Source of the DNA: Candidatus Bipolaricaulota bacterium
GTDB lineage: Bacteria > Bipolaricaulota > Bipolaricaulia > UBA7950 > UBA9294
DNA length: 11,048 bases
Reading direction: 5' to 3'
Assembly (NCBI GenBank): GCA_021129875.1
Contig: JAJOKK010000039.1
Coordinates: 1-11,048, forward strand
Both the position numbers and the translations under genes were made by a program. Shown one piece after another: positions 6,408 to 11,048 of the stretch. Below the pieces are notes generated by a model. It worked only from the letters and a program-made list of their open reading frames with translations, was not told where the DNA came from and searched no databases. Position 1 is the first letter of the stretch. Each line of letters begins with the position of its first letter.

Positions 6408-6644
6408 ATGGGAGCAGGGACGGTATCTGTCTTCTTGAAGGAAGGGGTCCACGACCCCGAAGGGGAGAAGGTGAAAGAGTCGCTTCGCTTACTGGGGATC
6501 GACCGGGTCACCCGGGTGCGTGTCGGCAAGCTCTACCGGATCGAACTGGAGGACGCAACAACCGAGAAGATCGATGAGATCTGCGCGGTGTTGCTCGTCA
6601 ACCCGGTGATCGAGTGTCACGAGATTATGGAGATCGAGGGATGA
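6408..6644 (+). CDS. purS: FGAM synthetase subunit PurS
   Basis: A 78-residue protein matching PurS, the small bridging subunit that holds PurL and PurQ together and helps pass ammonia in the three-part FGAM synthetase. It has the expected pattern: a beta strand VSVFLKEGVHDPEGEKV (6-22), the motif LGIDRVTRVRVGKLYRIEL (30-48), and a last strand after NPVIE near the end. AGGAGGG lies five bases before the ATG, a strong site that fixes the start; longer in-frame versions would run back into purF. It begins one base after the purF stop and overlaps purL by four bases (ATGA), so the three subunits can be made in step. Confidence 0.96.
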   Translation: MGAGTVSVFLKEGVHDPEGEKVKESLRLLGIDRVTRVRVGKLYRIELEDATTEKIDEICAVLLVNPVIECHEIMEIEG

Positions 6645-8995
6645 ACAGGAAGATCAACCTCGAAGTGGACGACCGGCGTCTCCTGCGCATCTCCCAGGAG
6701 ATGGGGCTCGGCCTCAGTCAGGAGGAGATGACGCTGGTGCAGGAGCGCTTCCGCAGCCGCCGGCGCACGCCGACCGAGCTGGAGTTGCAGGCGATCGGTC
6801 AGGCGTGGAGCGAACACTGCTCCTACAAGAGTTCGCTGCCGTTGCTGCGCCGCTTTATCATCGGTATCCCCAGCGACGTTGAGATAGTCCTCTCCGAGGA
6901 CGCCGCAGTGATCGGCCTGGACGCTGAGTACGTGTACGTAGTGGCGTTGGAATCACACAATCATCCCTCAGCGATCGAGCCGTACGGCGGAGCGGCGACC
7001 GGGGTGGGAGGGGTGATCAGAGACGTCCTGTGTATGGGCGCGCTGCCGATAGCCCTGCTCGACGGCCTCTTCTTCGCCTCGCCGACCACCGCTACAGAGG
7101 CGGTCCCGCCGGGGACGAAAGCGCCCCGTTACCTTCTCAATCGCGTCGTAGAAGGGATCTCAGACTACGGGAACCGGATGGGGATACCGACCTGCGCGGG
7201 GATGATCGCGCTTGACCCCGGCTATCTGACCAACTGCCTGGTCAACGTCGGGTGCATCGGTGTCGCCCGTCGGGACGATATCGTGCGCAGCCGCGTCACC
7301 CGCGCCGGTGAGATCTTGGTCCTCACCGGCGGAAAGACAGGCAGGGACGGGATTCACGGCGTCACCTTCGCCTCGGCTAACCTGGCGGAGGAGAGCAGAT
7401 CCAAGGATCGTTCCGCTGTCCAACTGGGGGACCCGATCGTACAAGAGCCGCTCGTCCATGCCTGCCTGCAAGCGAACGAGCGCCGCCTGATCGCCGGGAT
7501 GAAGGACCTGGGGGGAGGGGGCCTCTCCTGCGCCGTCGTGGAGATGGTGGCTGCCGCCGGACTGGGAGCGCGGATCGATCTTGATCGGGTTCATCTACGC
7601 GAGCCGCTCGATCCGTGGGAGATCTGGATCTCCGAGTCGCAGGAACGGATGCTCCTGGCGATCGCGCCTGAAGACCTGGACGAAGCAGCGGCGATCTTCG
7701 CCCGTTGGCGGGTGGAGTTTCATCCGCTCGGTGCGGTGATAGAAGAGCAGGCGGTGCTCGTCGAGCAAGCGGGAGAGGAACTGGCGCGCCTGGAAACAGA
7801 CTTCCTGCTGAACGCCCCGCAGCCGGCGTGGTCGGCTCTGAGCGGGGATCGGGCCGAACCTCATACCAATTCACCCCCAAAAACAGGTGGGGCTCAAAGG
7901 GTGTCCTGCCCATTCCCTGAGCCGGCTGACTACAACCGCACCCTTCTCGACCTGCTCGGCGCGGAGAACATCGCGAGCCGCGCCTTTGTCGTGCGCCGGT
8001 ACGACCATGAAGTCGGCGCACGCACCGTCACCAAACCGCTCCAGGGAGGGCTGGTCTCTCACTCGCCCGCCGACGCGGTGATCATCAAACCGCGCATCGA
8101 TTCGCCGGTCGGACTGGCGCTCACCTGTGATGTGAACCCGCGCTTCACTGCGCGCGATCCCTTCTGGGGCGCAGCATCGGCAGTCGATGAGGTCTGTCGC
8201 AACCTTGCCGCCGCCGGTGCAACAGCACACAGCCTGGCCGACTGTCTCTGCCTGGGCGATCCCCGCGTCCCTCAGCAGATGGCGTCCTTCGAACAGATCT
8301 GCCGCGGCCTTCATTTTGTCGCGGCTGCGCTGGGTATCCCGTTTGTCAGCGGTAATGTCAGCCTGTACAACGAGACCGAGAGCGGGCCGATCCCGCCCAC
8401 ACCCACCCTGATCGGGGTGGGCGTGATCAAGGATATCGGGGATGCGCTGACCGTCGATCTGAAAGGGGAGGGGAACCTCCTCTTCCTGATCGGCCGGACC
8501 GAAGACGAACTCGCTGGCTCGGAGTACCTCGCCCTACTGGGTATGGAAGAGGGGATCGTCCCCAAGGTCGATCCAGAGCAGCTTGGCAAAGACTGTGCAG
8601 CGATGGTGGAGGGGGCGGCCAACGGGATCATCGCGGCGGCGCACGATATCAGCGCCGGCGGCCTCGGGGTCTGTCTGGCCGAACTCACTTTTGGAGGAAG
8701 TATCGGCTGCCGGGTCGATCTGCATCCGCTCGGTGATCTCCGCTCCGACATCAAGCTGTTCAGCGAGTCCAACTCGCGGTTCATCGTTGAGATTGCGCCG
8801 CGGCATGAGCAGGAGTTTCACCGCATATTCCACGGCTGCTCAGTCGATTTAATCGGGAGAACAGGCGGCCGGCGGATTGAGATTCACGACGGAAGAAGGG
8901 GGCTTGTCGACCTTTCAATCGACGAAGCGCGCGCCGTGTGGGAGCACGGACTGGCAAAATATTTTCAGGAGGAACGATGGATGTCTGCGTCCTAG
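6641..8995 (+). CDS. purL: FGAM synthetase large subunit PurL (small-type PurL)
   Basis: A 784-residue PurL of the separate-subunit type, which uses ATP and ammonia from PurQ to turn FGAR into FGAM. It has two AIRS-like halves. The first carries SEHCSYKSS (57-65), ESHNHPSAIEPYGGAATGVGG (104-124), LVLTGGKTGRDGIHGVTFAS (226-245) and MKDLGGGGLSCA (287-298). The second half follows a Pro-rich linker of about 30 residues (around 395-428) that looks unconserved and is locally richer in A. It has the expected DVNPRF, GNVSLYNE and HDISAGGLG motifs. The ATG at 6641 overlaps the purS stop, with GGAG eight bases upstream; an in-frame ATG at 6614 lies inside purS and is unlikely. It overlaps purQ by 19 bases. 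Confidence 0.97.
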   Translation: MNRKINLEVDDRRLLRISQEMGLGLSQEEMTLVQERFRSRRRTPTELELQAIGQAWSEHCSYKSSLPLLRRFIIGIPSDVEIVLSEDAAVIGLDAEYVYVVALESHNHPSAIEPYGGAATGVGGVIRDVLCMGALPIALLDGLFFASPTTATEAVPPGTKAPRYLLNRVVEGISDYGNRMGIPTCAGMIALDPGYLTNCLVNVGCIGVARRDDIVRSRVTRAGEILVLTGGKTGRDGIHGVTFASANLAEESRSKDRSAVQLGDPIVQEPLVHACLQANERRLIAGMKDLGGGGLSCAVVEMVAAAGLGARIDLDRVHLREPLDPWEIWISESQERMLLAIAPEDLDEAAAIFARWRVEFHPLGAVIEEQAVLVEQAGEELARLETDFLLNAPQPAWSALSGDRAEPHTNSPPKTGGAQRVSCPFPEPADYNRTLLDLLGAENIASRAFVVRRYDHEVGARTVTKPLQGGLVSHSPADAVIIKPRIDSPVGLALTCDVNPRFTARDPFWGAASAVDEVCRNLAAAGATAHSLADCLCLGDPRVPQQMASFEQICRGLHFVAAALGIPFVSGNVSLYNETESGPIPPTPTLIGVGVIKDIGDALTVDLKGEGNLLFLIGRTEDELAGSEYLALLGMEEGIVPKVDPEQLGKDCAAMVEGAANGIIAAAHDISAGGLGVCLAELTFGGSIGCRVDLHPLGDLRSDIKLFSESNSRFIVEIAPRHEQEFHRIFHGCSVDLIGRTGGRRIEIHDGRRGLVDLSIDEARAVWEHGLAKYFQEERWMSAS

Positions 8996-9804
8996 TGATG
9001 GAGGGGACGAACAACGAGGAAGAGACGAGCCACTCTCTGGCGGCAGTCGGTCTCAGACCACAGACCGTCTGCGTGGGGGAGCTGATCGCCCGACCGTCCA
9101 TGCTGCGAAACTATAGAGGGCTGGTCATCCCCGGCGGGTTCTCCGCCGGGGACTATGTGCGCGGAGGAGCGATCTTCGCCGCTTACCTGCGAACGATCCT
9201 CCTCGAGCTGGAGGAGTTTATCGCGGCCGATCGCCCTGTGCTCGGCATCTGCAACGGGTTTCAGGTGTTGGTCGAACTGGGCCTTCTCCCCGAAGTCAAG
9301 ACCGGCGATACCCGGACTTGCGGACCCAAGGTCGCGTTGACGCGCAACGAGTCGGCCAGGTTCGAGTGCCGCCCGGTACGGCTGCGTTGTGAGAACGAGA
9401 ACCTATTCACCCGCGGACTGGGTGCCGGGCGGATAGCTGAGTTCCCCTCCGCCCATGCCGAAGGGAGGCTGATCACCTCGCAGGCAATATGGGAAGGGAT
9501 GGTGAAGACGAACCAGATCGCGTTCCGCTACGTCGGCCCGAACAGCGGGCCGGCAGGCTATCCGTACAACCCGAACGGCTCGTTCGACAACATCGCCGGC
9601 TTGGTGAACCGGGCCGGCAACGTCCTCGGGATGATGCCCCATCCGGAGCGGGCCTTTCACTGGTACCAGAAAACTGGCTGGACGCGCAACAAAGATGCGC
9701 GGGAGCACGGGCCGGGCCGGGCGATCTTTGCCGGGATGGCCGAGCATATCAAAGACCAGGCGACCCGTTCGCTGAAGGACGGGGCCGATCATGAAGAAGG
9801 CTGA
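8977..9804 (+). CDS. purQ: FGAM synthetase glutaminase subunit PurQ
   Basis: A 275-residue class I glutamine amidotransferase that supplies ammonia to PurL. The catalytic triad is visible: Cys92 in LGICNGFQVL, and His222 and Glu224 in GMMPHPERA. PSAHAEGR (157-164) is another family motif. It is longer than typical PurQ (about 225-230 residues). The extra length includes YPYNPNGS (195-202) and the RNESARFE stretch (123-130), which resemble the glutaminase domain at the end of large, fused PurL proteins more than Bacillus PurQ. The ATG at 8977 has AGGAGG four bases upstream. Longer in-frame starts would lie deeper in purL and lack a ribosome binding site. It overlaps purL by 19 bases and purM by 14, so coupling is likely. 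Confidence 0.96.
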   Translation: MDVCVLVMEGTNNEEETSHSLAAVGLRPQTVCVGELIARPSMLRNYRGLVIPGGFSAGDYVRGGAIFAAYLRTILLELEEFIAADRPVLGICNGFQVLVELGLLPEVKTGDTRTCGPKVALTRNESARFECRPVRLRCENENLFTRGLGAGRIAEFPSAHAEGRLITSQAIWEGMVKTNQIAFRYVGPNSGPAGYPYNPNGSFDNIAGLVNRAGNVLGMMPHPERAFHWYQKTGWTRNKDAREHGPGRAIFAGMAEHIKDQATRSLKDGADHEEG

Positions 9805-11011
9805 CCGCGGGCGGGTCCGCCGCCTCGGCGGAGTAGAGACTCAAGGATCGGGCGATCTCTGCTCGCAGATCGCCTACCGCGCGGCAACAGCGACGTTCAA
9901 GTTCCGCGACGGCCGGTTCGGCGCGCCGCTTCCTCTCTCCGGCGGGACCTCGGGGCCGGTCCGCATCGATGGCGCAGACGGCTACCTGGTGAAGAACAGC
10001 GACGGGGTGGGGAGCAAGGTCCTGATTGCCCAACAGATGAACAAGCACGATACGATCGCCCACGATCTGATTGCAATGGTCGCCGACGATGCAGCAGCGA
10101 TCGGAGCCGAGCCGTTCGCCGCCACCAACACCCTGGACGTTGCCATCGCCGATCCTCTGCTGGTCGCCGCACTGTTCGACGGACTGGTCGATGCCTGCCG
10201 GATCGCGCGGATCGCCATGGTCGGAGGGGAGATCGCCCAGCTCCCGCAGCAGGTGCAAGGGGCAAGCGACCTTCCCTACATCTGGAACGCCGATGTAGTC
10301 GGGATCGCGGCCAAGGATAGGCTCCTCGATGGAACAAAGGTGGCGCCCGGGGATGCGATCATCGCGGTCAACAGCCGCGGGATCAGGTCGAACGGGTTGA
10401 CACTGGCGATGGAGATCCTGCAAACGCGGTTCGGCGACGATTGGCAAGAGCAACGGTTCGGGAATGGGAACTGGGGCGAAAGACTGCTCACCCCCTCGCT
10501 CATCCTGACCCCGTTTCTGGTCGACCTGTGGAGCGGTTACCGGAGCGCGGCGCTGACGTGCGTGCATGGGATAGTCCATGTCACCGGCGGCGGCGTCGCC
10601 GGCAACCTGGCGCGGATATTGAGCAAGAACAGATTGGGGGCCGAAGTCTTCGCCCCTTGCCCGCCGCAGCCGGAGTTTCTTAGACTGCAGGAATGGGGCG
10701 GAATCTCCGACGAGGAGGCTTACCGCGTCTGGAACATGGGCCAGTCACACCTGATCATAACCGATGACCCGGAGCCGGTCATCGCCTTCGCACGACAGGA
10801 AGGGATCTCGCTGCAGGTAGCAGGCAGGATCATCGACGAGCCGGTGGTCGCGATCACCGGCAAAGGAGCGCAGAGCGTCCGGCTGGAATACAAACAGGAG
10901 GACAGGCTGCTGCACAAACCTCTTCTCCTTACAGGTTGCGGAGCAAGCCCGGAAGTCTGCCAGCCAGGCAGGGAGGTCAAACAGAAGCTTTCACCGTCTC
11001 GGGGGGTGTAG
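9791..11011 (+). CDS. purM: Phosphoribosylformylglycinamidine cyclo-ligase PurM (AIR synthetase), divergent
   Basis: A 406-residue AIRS-family protein that closes the imidazole ring of FGAM to give AIR, the substrate of PurK. Family motifs are present in altered form: GVETQGSG (14-21) for the usual GVDIDAG, NSDGVGSK (69-76) for GTDGVGTK, KHDTIAHDLIAMVADD (85-100), IGAEP (104-108), VGGEIAQLP (144-152) for VGGETAEMP, GIRSNG (197-202), HVTGGGVAGNLARIL (263-277), and YRVWNMG (311-317). The usual length is about 345; the excess is mainly a tail after about residue 367 that contains Cys383 and Cys390 and ends at a strong inverted repeat. The start overlaps purQ by 14 bases with a weak ribosome binding site, which suggests coupling. 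It is the last gene of the operon. Assignment is firm from motifs and context; it is clearly an outlier in the family. Confidence 0.93.
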   Translation: MKKADRGRVRRLGGVETQGSGDLCSQIAYRAATATFKFRDGRFGAPLPLSGGTSGPVRIDGADGYLVKNSDGVGSKVLIAQQMNKHDTIAHDLIAMVADDAAAIGAEPFAATNTLDVAIADPLLVAALFDGLVDACRIARIAMVGGEIAQLPQQVQGASDLPYIWNADVVGIAAKDRLLDGTKVAPGDAIIAVNSRGIRSNGLTLAMEILQTRFGDDWQEQRFGNGNWGERLLTPSLILTPFLVDLWSGYRSAALTCVHGIVHVTGGGVAGNLARILSKNRLGAEVFAPCPPQPEFLRLQEWGGISDEEAYRVWNMGQSHLIITDDPEPVIAFARQEGISLQVAGRIIDEPVVAITGKGAQSVRLEYKQEDRLLHKPLLLTGCGASPEVCQPGREVKQKLSPSRGV

Positions 11012-11040
11012 TAGCCGGAGAGGGATTTACTACACCCCCC
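11001..11040 (+). terminator. Perfect 13-bp inverted repeat over the purM stop codon, possible terminator
   Basis: GGGGGGTGTAGTA (11001-11013) and TACTACACCCCCC (11028-11040) are perfect complements around a 14-base loop. The left arm contains the purM stop codon TAG (11009-11011). In mRNA this would be a very stable hairpin. No T-tract follows in the few bases left (AAGAACGC), so it is not a canonical intrinsic terminator. It may stop transcription, protect the 3' end of the operon mRNA, or be the edge of a repeat element cut by the window end. Confidence 0.5.
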
Positions 11041-11048
11041 AAGAACGC

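Overview
The window is a bacterial purine-biosynthesis locus built from two divergent transcription units around a regulator gene. By eye the DNA is GC-rich (roughly 60%), the genes are tightly packed, and most have strong AGGAGG-type ribosome binding sites. Three features point to a bacterium outside the Gammaproteobacteria: a three-part FGAM synthetase (PurS, PurL and PurQ as separate proteins), a PurF of the [4Fe-4S] type, and a class I PurE with PurK. PurF, PurM and the regulator are all quite divergent in sequence, which suggests a deep-branching or uncultivated lineage. The phylum cannot be fixed from this window.

Left arm (minus strand, 207-2342): purE, purK and a second, diverged purE paralogue overlap end to end (1 and 8 bases) and are evidently one translationally coupled operon. 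A Rho-independent terminator lies at 90-121; positions 1-89 show nothing recognisable. A sigma70-like promoter is proposed at 2447-2475, followed by a leader of about 100 bases with two hairpins.

Centre (2343-3510): an intergenic region of about 365 bases, then on the plus strand a helix-turn-helix/phosphoribosyltransferase protein, probably a purine or PRPP-responsive regulator. A promoter with a perfect TTGACA box lies between it and purD.

Right arm (plus strand, 3511-11011): purD, purF, purS, purL, purQ, purM. They are separated by 10 bases or fewer, or overlap, so they form one operon. It ends at a perfect 13-bp inverted repeat that includes the purM stop codon.

Together the enzymes take PRPP to PRA (PurF), GAR (PurD), then FGAR to FGAM (PurSLQ), AIR (PurM), N5-CAIR (PurK) and CAIR (PurE). 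The GAR formylation step (PurN or PurT) and everything after CAIR (PurC, PurB, PurH) are not encoded here.

The points most worth a second look are the diverged PurE paralogue, which has lost most of the phosphate-binding signature; a shared GAACCnnGAC motif at the purE and purD promoters, which is a candidate operator for the regulator between them; and the unusual PRPP loop of PurF.
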